Notes under the pieces: model-generated
The model's database searches: none
What the model was told of the DNA's origin: nothing
What the model saw: the letters and a program-made list of their open reading frames with translations, nothing else
Shown here: piece after piece, positions 1 through 8,699 of the stretch
Position numbering within the stretch: the stretch's first letter is position 1
Layout: every line of letters begins with the position of its first letter
NCBI GenBank assembly: GCA_964507405.1
Contig: CAZDPJ010000003.1
Span: forward strand, 28,769 to 92,768
Length of the DNA: 64,000 nt
From: UMGS75 sp964507405
GTDB lineage: Bacteria; Bacillota_I; Bacilli_A; ML615J-28; CAG-313
Direction of reading: 5' to 3'
Made by a program: the position numbers and the translations under genes

Positions 1-1
1 T

Positions 2-886
2 GAAATTAATAATTTTCATACAAGTAAAAAAATCCCTGGCGTTTTAATTGATAGTTCAATAAAAGCAACTACTAATATTAATGAAGCAATTTCTTTTTCT
101 GAATATATTGTTTTATCAGTTCCAACTAAAGTAATGAGAAGTGTACTTACTTCAATTTCTGAAGTAATTGATTCTCCAAAACTATTTATTAATACTAGCA
201 AAGGACTTGAACCAGATACATTTAAAAGAATATCAGAAATTGTAAGTGAAATTATTCCATCAAATTTTTTACGAGGATTTGTTGCTTTAACTGGACCAAG
301 TCATGCTGAGGAAGTTATTGTTAAAATGCCTACGACGATTTGTTCTGTTAGTGATGATAAATCTTTAGCGAATGAAGTTCAACATATATTTAGTAATCAT
401 ACTAATTTTAGAGTATATACTGGTAATGATTTGAAAGGTTCTGAACTTTGTGCCGCAATTAAGAATGTTTATGCCATTGCCTCAGGTATGTTAGAGGGGC
501 TTGGATTTGGTGATAATGCAAGAGCAGGACTTATCTCGAGAGCACTGGTTGAAATGCGAAGAATCGTTATCAAACTTGGTGCGAAAGAAGAAACTGTATT
601 TGGCTTAACTGGAGTTGGTGATTTGATTGTCACTACTACTTCCCATCACTCAAGAAATTTCCAAGCCGGTGTTAAACTAGCAAGTGGTAAAAGTTTAGAA
701 GAAACAATTTCATCTATGGATATGGTTGTAGAAGGTGCTCGAACTGCACTTGCTGTAAGCGAACTTGTCGATGAATTACACATTGAAGCCCCAATAATAA
801 AAGCGGTCTATAGTGTTATATATTTAAAAAAACCAGTTAGTGATGCTGTTGCGGAACTAATGATGCGTTCATATAAAGAAGAATAG
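2..886 (+). CDS. gpsA: NAD(P)H-dependent glycerol-3-phosphate dehydrogenase, 5' end cut off
   Basis: Reduces dihydroxyacetone phosphate to sn-glycerol-3-phosphate, the backbone of phospholipids; cytosolic. The reading frame is open from base 2, so the start and the N-terminal GxGxxG nucleotide loop lie outside the window and about 294 C-terminal residues are present. Visible family signatures are VLSVPTK at the end of the Rossmann half, the NTSKGLE lysine motif, GPSHAEEV, AAIKNV with the expected catalytic lysine, and DNARAGL for substrate binding. A hairpin terminator follows directly. The family call is secure. Confidence 0.95.
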   Translation, partial: EINNFHTSKKIPGVLIDSSIKATTNINEAISFSEYIVLSVPTKVMRSVLTSISEVIDSPKLFINTSKGLEPDTFKRISEIVSEIIPSNFLRGFVALTGPSHAEEVIVKMPTTICSVSDDKSLANEVQHIFSNHTNFRVYTGNDLKGSELCAAIKNVYAIASGMLEGLGFGDNARAGLISRALVEMRRIVIKLGAKEETVFGLTGVGDLIVTTTSHHSRNFQAGVKLASGKSLEETISSMDMVVEGARTALAVSELVDELHIEAPIIKAVYSVIYLKKPVSDAVAELMMRSYKEE

Positions 887-908
887 CAGGATTTTTTCCT
901 GCTTTTTG
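885..908 (+). terminator. rho-independent terminator after gpsA
   Basis: AGCAGG and CCTGCT form a 6-bp stem around a T-rich loop, followed by five T. It begins at the gpsA stop codon. Confidence 0.8.
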
Positions 909-952
909 TCAATATTTATAAACTTTTGCATATAATTAATTGAGGTGAAATA

Positions 953-1192
953 ATGAACATTAATAAAGTAATGGGTTTTATTTCGGAAAATAACATAAAA
1001 CCCGAAGAATTATTTGAACTTGTTGAAAAGGTAAGAACAATGGATTTATCAGATGAAGCAAGTATTAGAAAAGTAATTAAAGATGTATCAAAACTTGCTA
1101 ATAAACCAGTAGATAAAGCACAAGAAAATAAAATTGTAAGGGAAATATTACAAAATGGAATAAGTGATAATTTATTTAATTATTTAAATTAA
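953..1192 (+). CDS. spoVIF: small SpoVIF-like sporulation protein
   Basis: A 79-residue soluble protein preceded by a clear ribosome binding site (GAGGTG, 5 bases before ATG). The C-terminal half (DEASIRKVIKDVSKLANKP... ENKIVREILQNG) matches what I remember of the SpoVIF family: small helical proteins with a 'VNRPVSKEKEDKIV'-like core, needed for late spore coat assembly in Bacillus. No membrane segment is visible. It stands alone between two terminators, so it probably has its own promoter. The call rests on remembered family resemblance; the alternative is an unrelated small helical protein. Confidence 0.6.
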   Translation: MNINKVMGFISENNIKPEELFELVEKVRTMDLSDEASIRKVIKDVSKLANKPVDKAQENKIVREILQNGISDNLFNYLN

Positions 1193-1213
1193 AAGACTTT
1201 TAAAAGTCTTTTT
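1191..1213 (+). terminator. terminator after the spoVIF-like gene
   Basis: AAAAGACTTT and AAAGTCTTTT pair directly after the stop codon and run into a T tract. Confidence 0.75.
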
Positions 1214-1221
1214 CTTTATTG

Positions 1222-1250
1222 TTGAAAATAATCAGAAAATGTGGTATACT
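1222..1250 (+). promoter_or_regulatory. SigA-type promoter of proS
   Basis: TTGAAA (1222-1227) and TATACT (1245-1250) are separated by exactly 17 bp. The -10 box overlaps the first codons of the longest open frame, which shows that proS starts further downstream. Confidence 0.8.
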
Positions 1251-1282
1251 ATATAAAAATAAATAGAAAAGAGTATGATATT

Positions 1283-2989
1283 ATGAAAGCATCAAAAATG
1301 TTAATAGCAACACTTAAAGAAGCTCCAAATGAAGCACAAATATCTAGTCATATTTTATTAATTAGAGCTGGTATGATTAGAAAGCTTGTTGCTGGTGTAT
1401 ATAATTATTTACCAATTGGACTTAGAACATTAAATAAAATTGAAAATATTATTCGTGAAGAGATGGATGAAGCAGGTTCCCTAGAAATTCTTTCTTCAGC
1501 AATTCAACCGAAAGAACTATGGGTGGAATCTGGAAGATGGCAAAAATATGGTCCTGAATTAATTCGTTTTGTTGACCGCCATGAACGTGAATTTTGTCTT
1601 GGTCCTACTCATGAAGAAATCTTTACAGATTTAGTTAGAAATGAAATTAAGTCTCGTAAAAATCTGCCAATTAATATTTATCAAATTCAAACAAAATATC
1701 GTGATGAATTAAGACCTCGTTTCGGTTTAATGCGTGGGCGTGAATTTATTATGAAAGATGCTTATTCATTTGATCTTAATGAAGAAGGATTAGATGTTTC
1801 TTATAATAATATGTATAAAACATATGAACGTATTTTTAATAGATTAGGTTTAACATATAAAGTTGTTCTTGCTGATACAGGCGCAATAGGTGGAAATGGT
1901 TCACATCAATTTATGGCTTTAAGTGATATTGGTGAAAGTGATATTGTTTATTGTGATTGTGGCTATGCTGCTGACGAAGAAAAAGCAACTTCAAAGGTTG
2001 ATGAATATAAAGTTGATGAAGAAATGAAAGAATTGACAAAAGTTCATACCCCACTTAAAAAGACAATTGAAGAAGTTAGTTCATTCTTAAATGTTACTTC
2101 TAAAGATGTTGTAAAGTCAATTGTTTATAAAGATCTTGCTCATGATAGTTTAGTAATGGCTCTTGTTCGTGGAGATAGAGAAGTAAATGATATTAAATTG
2201 ATAAATGCTTTAAACATTGCTGAACATGAATTAGTGCTTGCAAATTATGACGATATAAAAAATATGGGGTCAGTTGAAGGCTTTGTTGGTCCAGTTGGAA
2301 CAAGTATTAAAGTATTAATTGATAATGAAGTCGCAATTATGAAAAATATCATTGTTGGTTCTAATACTTGTGATTATCATTTAATTAATGTTAATTATAA
2401 AAGAGACTTTGATGGAGAAGTTGTTGAACTTAGAAAAGTTTCAGTATCAGATAAATGTCCTGTTTGTGGTAACCCTTTAAAAATGGAAAAAGGCATTGAA
2501 ATTGGTCAAATATTTAAACTTGGAACAAAATATTCTAGTCCAATGAATTGTACTTATCAAAATGAATCAGGACAAAACGTACCTATGGTTATGGGATGCT
2601 ATGGCATTGGCGTGACAAGAACAATGTCAAGTATCATTGAACAAAATCATGATCAATTTGGTATTTGTTGGCCACTTAATGTTGCACCATATCATGTGGT
2701 AATTGTTCCTATTAATTATAATGATGAAACAATGAAAAAAGTTTCTGACGAATTATATTCATCATTTAAAAATAATAAAGTAGAAGTTATTTTAGATGAT
2801 CGTGATGAAAGACCTGGATTTAAATTCAAAGATTGGGAGTTAATTGGTATTCCTTATATTATTACTGTTGGTAAAAAAGCTGGTGAAAATATTGTTGAAT
2901 TTAAAGAAAGAAAAACAATGATTAAAGAAGAAAAAGATATAAATGAAGTTCTAAGTATCGTTAGTGATGCTGTTAGGAACATAAAGTAA
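1283..2989 (+). CDS. proS: prolyl-tRNA synthetase, bacterial type with editing domain
   Basis: Charges tRNA-Pro with proline; class II synthetase of about 568 residues. The N-terminus MKASKMLIATLKEAP fits the usual start of the bacterial form. The frame is open from 1241, but that start lies inside the -10 box, so 1283 is preferred. Class II motif 2 is seen around TKYRDELRPRFGLMRGREF. An inserted YbaK-like editing domain lies roughly at residues 230-380 (VHTPLKKTIEEV, SIVYK, VRGDREVN). Motif 3 is near GCYGIGVTRTM and a C-terminal anticodon domain follows. The upstream -35/-10 pair suggests constitutive expression. Confidence 0.96.
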   Translation: MKASKMLIATLKEAPNEAQISSHILLIRAGMIRKLVAGVYNYLPIGLRTLNKIENIIREEMDEAGSLEILSSAIQPKELWVESGRWQKYGPELIRFVDRHEREFCLGPTHEEIFTDLVRNEIKSRKNLPINIYQIQTKYRDELRPRFGLMRGREFIMKDAYSFDLNEEGLDVSYNNMYKTYERIFNRLGLTYKVVLADTGAIGGNGSHQFMALSDIGESDIVYCDCGYAADEEKATSKVDEYKVDEEMKELTKVHTPLKKTIEEVSSFLNVTSKDVVKSIVYKDLAHDSLVMALVRGDREVNDIKLINALNIAEHELVLANYDDIKNMGSVEGFVGPVGTSIKVLIDNEVAIMKNIIVGSNTCDYHLINVNYKRDFDGEVVELRKVSVSDKCPVCGNPLKMEKGIEIGQIFKLGTKYSSPMNCTYQNESGQNVPMVMGCYGIGVTRTMSSIIEQNHDQFGICWPLNVAPYHVVIVPINYNDETMKKVSDELYSSFKNNKVEVILDDRDERPGFKFKDWELIGIPYIITVGKKAGENIVEFKERKTMIKEEKDINEVLSIVSDAVRNIK

Positions 2990-3006
2990 AAAGGAGTGAA
3001 GAATAA

Positions 3007-4065
3007 ATGGATCCGCTGGTCCCTCTGCAAAATTTAATATTAACTAATACAACAAAGATTTATAGTTTTAGCATTTTAATCGTAGTATTACTTATTTTAT
3101 CTGCTTTCTTTAGTGCTAGTGAAACTGCTCTTACTTGTTGTAATCGCGTAAGAATGAAAGTAAAAGCTGAAAATGGAAGTAAATCAGCAAAACTTGTAAT
3201 GAAACTTCTGAGTATGTACGATAAATCATTAATTACTTTATTGATTGGCAATAATATTGTAAATGTCTCATCATCAGCTGTTGCTACTGTTATCTTTTTA
3301 ATTGTTTTTAATAATAATAAAAATTTGGCATCGACTATATCAACAGTTGTAATGACTTTATTAGTTTTATTTTTTGGTGAAGTAATTCCTAAAAATATGG
3401 CAAAAGAAAAAGCTGATAAATTTGCATTATTTTGTTGTTACCCTTTATTTTTCTTTCATGTAATATTTTTCCCTGTCATGCTAATATTTCATGGTTTATT
3501 ATTACTTGTTAAAAAAATATTTAAATTTGATGATACTAAAAATACAATGACTGAAGATGAATTTCAAGGAATTGTTGAAACCGTTGAAGAAGAAGGCGGT
3601 ATTGACGAAGAAGAAAGTGATATAATTCAGGCTGCTGTTGATTTTGGTGATATTACTGTTAAATCAGTATTAACTCCAATTGATTATGTCGTAGCAATTG
3701 ATGTAAAAAAAATGTCTAAACGTGAATTAATTGAATATATTAAAAATGTTGAATATTCTCGTATTCCAGTTTATGATGGTTCGTTAGATAACATTGTTGG
3801 TATTTTACATGTTAGAAAATGTTTAAAAAATATTATGAATACTAAAAGCTTTTCGATTAAATCAGCTATTTCAGAACCTTTCTTTGTTCTAGATAATTGT
3901 AAACTTGATGATATGATTGATATTTTTAAATTACAAAAGAAACATTTAGCGATTGTTAAAGATGCAAATGAAAAGAATATTGGTATTGTATCAATGGAAG
4001 ATGTTATCGAAGAGTTAGTTGGCGAACTTGAAGATGATGCTACTCCTCAAGGAGGTGCAAAATAA
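3007..4065 (+). CDS. CNNM/CBS-domain membrane protein (HlyC/CorC family)
   Basis: Predicted inner-membrane protein of 352 residues. An N-terminal CNNM (DUF21) domain with about four membrane segments covers residues 20-165 and includes the family signature FSASETALT. Two CBS domains follow (about 205-335, with MEDVIEELVGELEDD in the second). Relatives are implicated in magnesium or cobalt transport or in membrane stress tolerance; the substrate cannot be read from sequence. RBS AAAGGAG precedes ATG. The C-terminal CorC_HlyC domain found in the next gene is absent here. Its stop overlaps the next start by one base, so the pair is translationally coupled. Confidence 0.85.
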   Translation: MDPLVPLQNLILTNTTKIYSFSILIVVLLILSAFFSASETALTCCNRVRMKVKAENGSKSAKLVMKLLSMYDKSLITLLIGNNIVNVSSSAVATVIFLIVFNNNKNLASTISTVVMTLLVLFFGEVIPKNMAKEKADKFALFCCYPLFFFHVIFFPVMLIFHGLLLLVKKIFKFDDTKNTMTEDEFQGIVETVEEEGGIDEEESDIIQAAVDFGDITVKSVLTPIDYVVAIDVKKMSKRELIEYIKNVEYSRIPVYDGSLDNIVGILHVRKCLKNIMNTKSFSIKSAISEPFFVLDNCKLDDMIDIFKLQKKHLAIVKDANEKNIGIVSMEDVIEELVGELEDDATPQGGAK

Positions 4066-5324
4066 TGGAATTATATGAAATTTTTATGTTAATTGCGATT
4101 GGCGTTTTAATCATCTTTTCCGCATTTTTCTCTTCTTGTGAAATAGCTTATAATTCGGTTAGTAGAATTCGCTTAAAGAAAGATGCTGAAAATGGGAATA
4201 AACGCGCTTTATCGGCTATTAATATACTTGATAATTATTCAACTTTACTATCTACTGTTCTTGTTGGTAATAACTTAGTTAATATTTTAATATCTTCACT
4301 TGGAACTTTGATTGCTGTTGAACATTTTGTTGAAGACTTAGGTCCTGTCTTATCAACAGTTGTACTTACGGCTGTATTACTTATTTTTGGTGAGATTCTT
4401 CCCAAAACAGTTGGTAATACTTTCTCTCATTCATTATCTTTATTATATACAAAAATATATAATTTCTTTAAAGTATTATTTTATCCATTAAGTTTTATTA
4501 TTAATAAGATTGTCGGAACCGTTCTTAAAAATTATAAAACGGAAGATATATCTCCAACCGCAACTGATGAAGAATTAATCACAATTACGGAAGAACTTGA
4601 AGAAGAAGGAGTAATAGATGAGGATGATGCTTTATTAATTAAATCGGCAATTGATTTTTGTGATGTAACAGCTCATGAAATTATGATTCCGCGTGTTGAT
4701 GTTTTCGCAATCGATATTGATGATTCAACTGAAGAAATATTAAATGATGAATTAATTTTTAAATATTCAAGAGTACCAGTTTATGAAGATACAATTGATA
4801 ACATAATTGGCGTTTTAAACACAACTGATTTGATGAAAAAGGTATTAGCTCATGATGAAATTAATATTAGAGAAATGCTAACACAACCTTATTATGTTCA
4901 TAAAACTAAATCTATTTCGAATATTTTAACTGAACTTAAACATAATCATATGCATCTTGCTGTAATAATTGATGAATTTGGTGGTGTGATGGGAATTTTA
5001 ACAATCGAAGATATTATTGAAGAATTAATTGGTGATGTATTTGATGAAATGGATGAAGTTGTACTAGATTATCAACAAATTAATGACCATACCTATACTG
5101 TTGATGGTGATATGAATATTTATGATTTCTTTGAACTTATTGACTATGATGATAAAGACTTCGAAGCAGACTATACAACAGTTGGTGGTTGGTGTACTGA
5201 TATATTAGAGAAATTTCCTGAAGTTGGTGAGTCATTTAATTTTGATAATGTTTTAGTTACAATTCTAAGTGTTGATAAGATGCGTGTTGAATCTGTAAAA
5301 GTGGAAATAATAAAAGAAGAATAA
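4065..5324 (+). CDS. CNNM/CBS membrane protein with CorC_HlyC domain
   Basis: Paralogue of the preceding gene (419 residues): CNNM membrane domain (FFSSCEIAYNSVSRIRL near residue 23, VLVGNNLVNI near 65, FGEILPKTVG near 105), two CBS domains (about 205-330, ending HLAVIIDEFGGVMGILTIEDIIEELIGD), then a C-terminal CorC_HlyC transporter-associated domain of about 80 residues. Start chosen at the ATG overlapping the upstream stop by one base; RBS GGAGG lies within the end of the upstream gene. Likely works with its neighbour as a paired divalent-cation-linked membrane complex. That role is inferred. Confidence 0.87.
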   Translation: MELYEIFMLIAIGVLIIFSAFFSSCEIAYNSVSRIRLKKDAENGNKRALSAINILDNYSTLLSTVLVGNNLVNILISSLGTLIAVEHFVEDLGPVLSTVVLTAVLLIFGEILPKTVGNTFSHSLSLLYTKIYNFFKVLFYPLSFIINKIVGTVLKNYKTEDISPTATDEELITITEELEEEGVIDEDDALLIKSAIDFCDVTAHEIMIPRVDVFAIDIDDSTEEILNDELIFKYSRVPVYEDTIDNIIGVLNTTDLMKKVLAHDEINIREMLTQPYYVHKTKSISNILTELKHNHMHLAVIIDEFGGVMGILTIEDIIEELIGDVFDEMDEVVLDYQQINDHTYTVDGDMNIYDFFELIDYDDKDFEADYTTVGGWCTDILEKFPEVGESFNFDNVLVTILSVDKMRVESVKVEIIKEE

Positions 5325-5371
5325 AAAAAGGTAATAGATAACTGTTTATACAGCGTTCTATTACCTTTTTT
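5323..5371. terminator. bidirectional terminator between convergent genes
   Basis: AAAAAAGGTAATAG and CTATTACCTTTTTT form a long stem with A/T runs on both sides. It serves the CNNM pair on the plus strand and the gene ending at 5370 on the minus strand. Confidence 0.85.
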
Positions 5372-5888
5372 AATTATTATTTTCTTTTTTAAATAATGTA
5401 AAATCATTACAATTAATAACTCTTATTCCATAAACATTTGTTTTATAATCAACACTAATTATTTCACATTCATTAATATACATAACGGTTTCCTTTGTTT
5501 CGGGAACAAAAACAATAACTTTAGTACTTTCTTTTTCATCATACTTCATAAATGAAGATATACTTGATAAATATTTTTGATGAGGTTGTGCTTTACCAGG
5601 AGTAGGGCCTGCTCCATATTTTACTTCCCATGTAGTTTTGCTATTAATTTGAACTAAAGCATAGCTAGGTATAGAAATAGTTTTAATTATGTATTTATGG
5701 TTATTTATTATTAAATCATAATCATAGATTGATGATGAACTTTTTTCAAAATGAAAATTACCATATTCTTTTTCAAGAAATTCTTTTAACAAATGTTCAA
5801 ATGAATTTCTTTGTTTTATTGGTCCAAAAATACTTATAAAAAATATTATTATAAATATAATAGCGATTATTATTAAAAAATAAATCAT
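5370..5888 (-). CDS. membrane-anchored protein of unknown function
   Basis: About 172 residues. Residues 1-22 form one hydrophobic segment (MIYFLIIIAIIFIIIFFISIFG), then a soluble domain follows with alternating strands (YDYDLIINNHKYIIKT, TWEVKYGAG, KVIVFVPETKETVMYINECEIISV, VYGIRVI). The start at 5888 is chosen because GGAGG lies 8 bases before this ATG; an ATG five codons upstream would put that RBS inside the gene. It is the only minus-strand gene in the first 12.8 kb. I do not recognise the family. The strand pattern hints at an endonuclease-like fold, but no catalytic motif is clear. Confidence 0.6.
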   Translation of the reverse strand: MIYFLIIIAIIFIIIFFISIFGPIKQRNSFEHLLKEFLEKEYGNFHFEKSSSSIYDYDLIINNHKYIIKTISIPSYALVQINSKTTWEVKYGAGPTPGKAQPHQKYLSSISSFMKYDEKESTKVIVFVPETKETVMYINECEIISVDYKTNVYGIRVINCNDFTLFKKENNN

Positions 5889-5992
5889 ATGTTTATCCTC
5901 CATTAATTATTTTAACTTAAGTTTATCTTTTTTGCAAGACATTTGTCCTTTTAATCATTTTTAATTTTCATAATATAATAGGGGTGATAAAA

Positions 5993-6349
5993 ATGATTTT
6001 AATTATTGGTTCAATGGATAAAAGGCTACAACAATTTATTAAAAATAATAATTTTTCGGAAAAATTTCAAGTTATCAACAAAATGTGCAATATTAAAACA
6101 ATAACTCAAAATGTAAAAGTAATTGTTCCTTTTCAAATTGTATTAAAAAATGGTATAGTATCAAATACAGCAGTACATTTAGAAGAATTAATTATTTCAT
6201 TAAATGTAGATAAAATAATTTATACTAATATATATAATAAGGAAGTAATGGACTATTTTACTAGAGTATATAATGTAAAAACTGAATATTTAGATTTAAA
6301 TAAATTTAATAAGTTAAATTTATTTCCCTTGCAAAAAAATGATAAATAA
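5993..6349 (+). CDS. small hypothetical protein
   Basis: About 118 residues, no membrane segment, mixed alpha/beta pattern beginning MILIIGSMDKRLQQFIKNN. The ATG at 5993 is preferred to the GTG at 5984 because GGGGTGAT sits at the right distance upstream. Not recognised. It precedes the lepA operon, but a separate promoter for that operon lies in its last codons, so the two are probably independent units. Confidence 0.55.
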   Translation: MILIIGSMDKRLQQFIKNNNFSEKFQVINKMCNIKTITQNVKVIVPFQIVLKNGIVSNTAVHLEELIISLNVDKIIYTNIYNKEVMDYFTRVYNVKTEYLDLNKFNKLNLFPLQKNDK

Positions 6350-6357
6350 TGTATAAT
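6329..6357 (+). promoter_or_regulatory. SigA-type promoter of the lepA operon
   Basis: TTGCAA (6329-6334), 17-bp spacer, TATAAT (6352-6357). A small leader hairpin (TGAGA paired with TCTCA) lies just before the next RBS. Confidence 0.8.
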
Positions 6358-6397
6358 ATATAATTGAGAATTGATGATATCTCAGAAAGGATAACAT

Positions 6398-6772
6398 ATG
6401 AATAATTTATTATCTATTTTAACTAATATTGAATTTGGTATGAATGAGGCTTTAGGAATTATAATCCTAGTAATTGCAATTGGTTTAGTTATATCAGAAA
6501 TTCGCTCTAAAAAAGCAGGGGATTTATTAACTAATATTATTATAAGTTTATTATTATTTGGGGTTAGTATTTATAATTTAGTAAGTATTGGTTTTAAAGC
6601 AAGTTCAATAATTATTACTATTTGTTATGTTATTGTAATTATTCTTGCCATTATATACACGGTTCTTTTAATCCTTCATTCTTTAAAATATAAAAAAGAA
6701 AGTAGTGAACTAGAAGAAGATAAAGAAACAAATGAAGAAATAATCGAAGACGATACTAATCAAGAAAAATAA
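6398..6772 (+). CDS. small three-helix membrane protein, unknown
   Basis: 124 residues with three hydrophobic segments (about residues 17-34, 43-62 and 70-93) and a highly acidic C-terminal tail (SSELEEDKETNEEIIEDDTNQ). RBS AGAAAGGAT lies upstream. It is followed 12 bases later by lepA and shares its promoter. Not recognised; the position suggests only co-expression with lepA. Confidence 0.6.
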   Translation: MNNLLSILTNIEFGMNEALGIIILVIAIGLVISEIRSKKAGDLLTNIIISLLLFGVSIYNLVSIGFKASSIIITICYVIVIILAIIYTVLLILHSLKYKKESSELEEDKETNEEIIEDDTNQEK

Positions 6773-6784
6773 AAGGAGCATATT

Positions 6785-8611
6785 ATGAGCATTGATTATC
6801 AATACTTAAAAGAAAGACAAAAATATATCCGTAATTTTTCGATCATTGCTCATATTGACCATGGCAAAAGTACTTTAGCAGATCGAATCTTAGAAAAAAC
6901 AAAAACTGTTGAATTAAGAGAAATGCGTGAACAATTGCTTGATAACATGGATTTAGAACGTGAAAGAGGAATTACAATTAAACTTAATGCGGTTGAACTT
7001 GAATATCATGCGAAAGATGGTAATACTTATTTATTTCATTTAATTGATACTCCTGGACATGTTGACTTTACATATGAAGTGTCAAGATCACTTGCTTCAT
7101 GTGAAGGTGCAGTTCTTGTTGTTGATGCTGCACAAGGAATTGAAGCGCAAACTCTTGCTAATGTATATCTTGCAATTGATAATGATTTAGAAATTTTACC
7201 TTTAATTAATAAAATCGATCTTCCTTCAGCAAATCCTGAAGAAGTAAAAAGAGAAATTGAAGATGTTATTGGCCTTGATGCTAGTAATGCGGTTCTTGCA
7301 AGTGCGAAAGAAGGAATTGGTATTGATGAATTACTTGAACAAATAGTAGATATAGTTCCTTCCCCTAGTGGAGATCCATCTAGTCCTGTTCAGGCTTTAA
7401 TTTTTGATTCTTATTATGACGCATATCGTGGTGTAATTCCATCAATTAGAGTTTTTAATGGGGTCATTAAAAAAGGTGACCATATTAAGATGATGGCAAC
7501 TGGAGCAACATATGAAGTTTTAGAATGTGGTGTTAATACTCCTAAAGAGAAGAAAAAAGATTTTTTAAGTGCTGGTGATGTTGGTTGGATTAGTGCTAGT
7601 ATTAAAGATGTAAAAGATGTTCGGGTTGGTGATACAATTACGACTCTTGAACAACTAAGTAATGAAGCAATGCCTGGATATAGACAACTTAATTCAATGG
7701 TCTTTTGTGGATTATATCCTGTTGAAGCTAATCGTTATGATGATTTAAAAGAAGCCCTTGAAAAATTAAAATTAAATGATGCGGCACTTGTTTTTGAACC
7801 CGAAACATCACAAGCTCTTGGATTTGGTTTTAGAACGGGGTTCTTAGGACTTTTACATATGGATGTAATCCAAGAACGCCTGGAAAGAGAATATAAATTA
7901 GATTTAATTGCGACAGCACCTAGTGTTGAATATCATGTATTATTGACTAATGGTGAAAAAATAGTTGTTGATAATCCAAGTGCGTTACCTGATTTTACGA
8001 AAATTAAACATATTGAAGAACCATTTGTTCATGCAACTATTATGGTATCTAATGACTATGTTGGTAATGTTATGGAAATTTGTCAAAATAAACGTGGAAT
8101 ATTTGTTGGGATGGAATATATTAATGAAACAAGAGTTGTTTTAAAATATGACCTTCCTTTAACTGAAATTGTATATGATTTTTTTGATCGATTAAAATCG
8201 TCAACAAAAGGTTATGCATCATTTGACTATGAACTTGCTGATTACCGAGTTTCTAATCTTGTAAAGATGGATATTTTATTAAATGGTGATCGTGTTGATG
8301 CCTTAAGTGTTATTGTTCATCGTGATTTTGCTTATATTCGTGGTAAAAGTTTAGTTCAAAAATTAAGAAAACTAATTCCTCGTGAACAATTTGAAATTCC
8401 TGTTCAAGCAGCTATTAATGGAAAAATCATTGCTCGTGAAAATATTGCTGCTCTTCGTAAAGATGTTCTTGCTAAGTGCTATGGTGGTGACGTTTCACGT
8501 AAGAAGAAATTATTAGAAAAACAAAAAGAAGGTAAGAAAAGAATGAAACAAGTCGGTAGTGTAGAAATACCTCAAGAAGCCTTCTTAGCTGTTCTTAAAA
8601 TTGATGAATAA
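6785..8611 (+). CDS. lepA: elongation factor 4 (LepA), ribosomal back-translocase
   Basis: GTPase that remodels stalled or mistranslocated ribosomes. Length (608) is typical. G1 AHIDHGKST near residue 22, G2 with RERGITI, G3 DTPGHVDF near 85, and G4 NKID near 140 are all intact. Domain II, the EF-G-like domains III and V, and the LepA-specific C-terminal domain follow (DYRVSNLVKMDILLNGDRVDALS..., ending SVEIPQEAFLAVLKID). RBS AAAGGAG is 8 bases from ATG. Confidence 0.97.
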   Translation: MSIDYQYLKERQKYIRNFSIIAHIDHGKSTLADRILEKTKTVELREMREQLLDNMDLERERGITIKLNAVELEYHAKDGNTYLFHLIDTPGHVDFTYEVSRSLASCEGAVLVVDAAQGIEAQTLANVYLAIDNDLEILPLINKIDLPSANPEEVKREIEDVIGLDASNAVLASAKEGIGIDELLEQIVDIVPSPSGDPSSPVQALIFDSYYDAYRGVIPSIRVFNGVIKKGDHIKMMATGATYEVLECGVNTPKEKKKDFLSAGDVGWISASIKDVKDVRVGDTITTLEQLSNEAMPGYRQLNSMVFCGLYPVEANRYDDLKEALEKLKLNDAALVFEPETSQALGFGFRTGFLGLLHMDVIQERLEREYKLDLIATAPSVEYHVLLTNGEKIVVDNPSALPDFTKIKHIEEPFVHATIMVSNDYVGNVMEICQNKRGIFVGMEYINETRVVLKYDLPLTEIVYDFFDRLKSSTKGYASFDYELADYRVSNLVKMDILLNGDRVDALSVIVHRDFAYIRGKSLVQKLRKLIPREQFEIPVQAAINGKIIARENIAALRKDVLAKCYGGDVSRKKKLLEKQKEGKKRMKQVGSVEIPQEAFLAVLKIDE

Positions 8612-8615
8612 TTAA

Positions 8616-8646
8616 AAAAGATAAGATGCTAGTCATTTTATCTTTT
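8616..8646 (+). terminator. terminator after lepA
   Basis: AAAAGATAA and TTATCTTTT form the stem directly after the lepA stop. Confidence 0.75.
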
Positions 8647-8699
8647 CATTTTACTTTATTTTGAACTTTAAATTTGTTATAATAAGAATGGTGAGTAAT

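Noticed and set aside
1241..1282. Longer proS beginning at 1241
   Set aside because: That start lies inside the -10 box of a well-spaced promoter and adds residues not found in the family.
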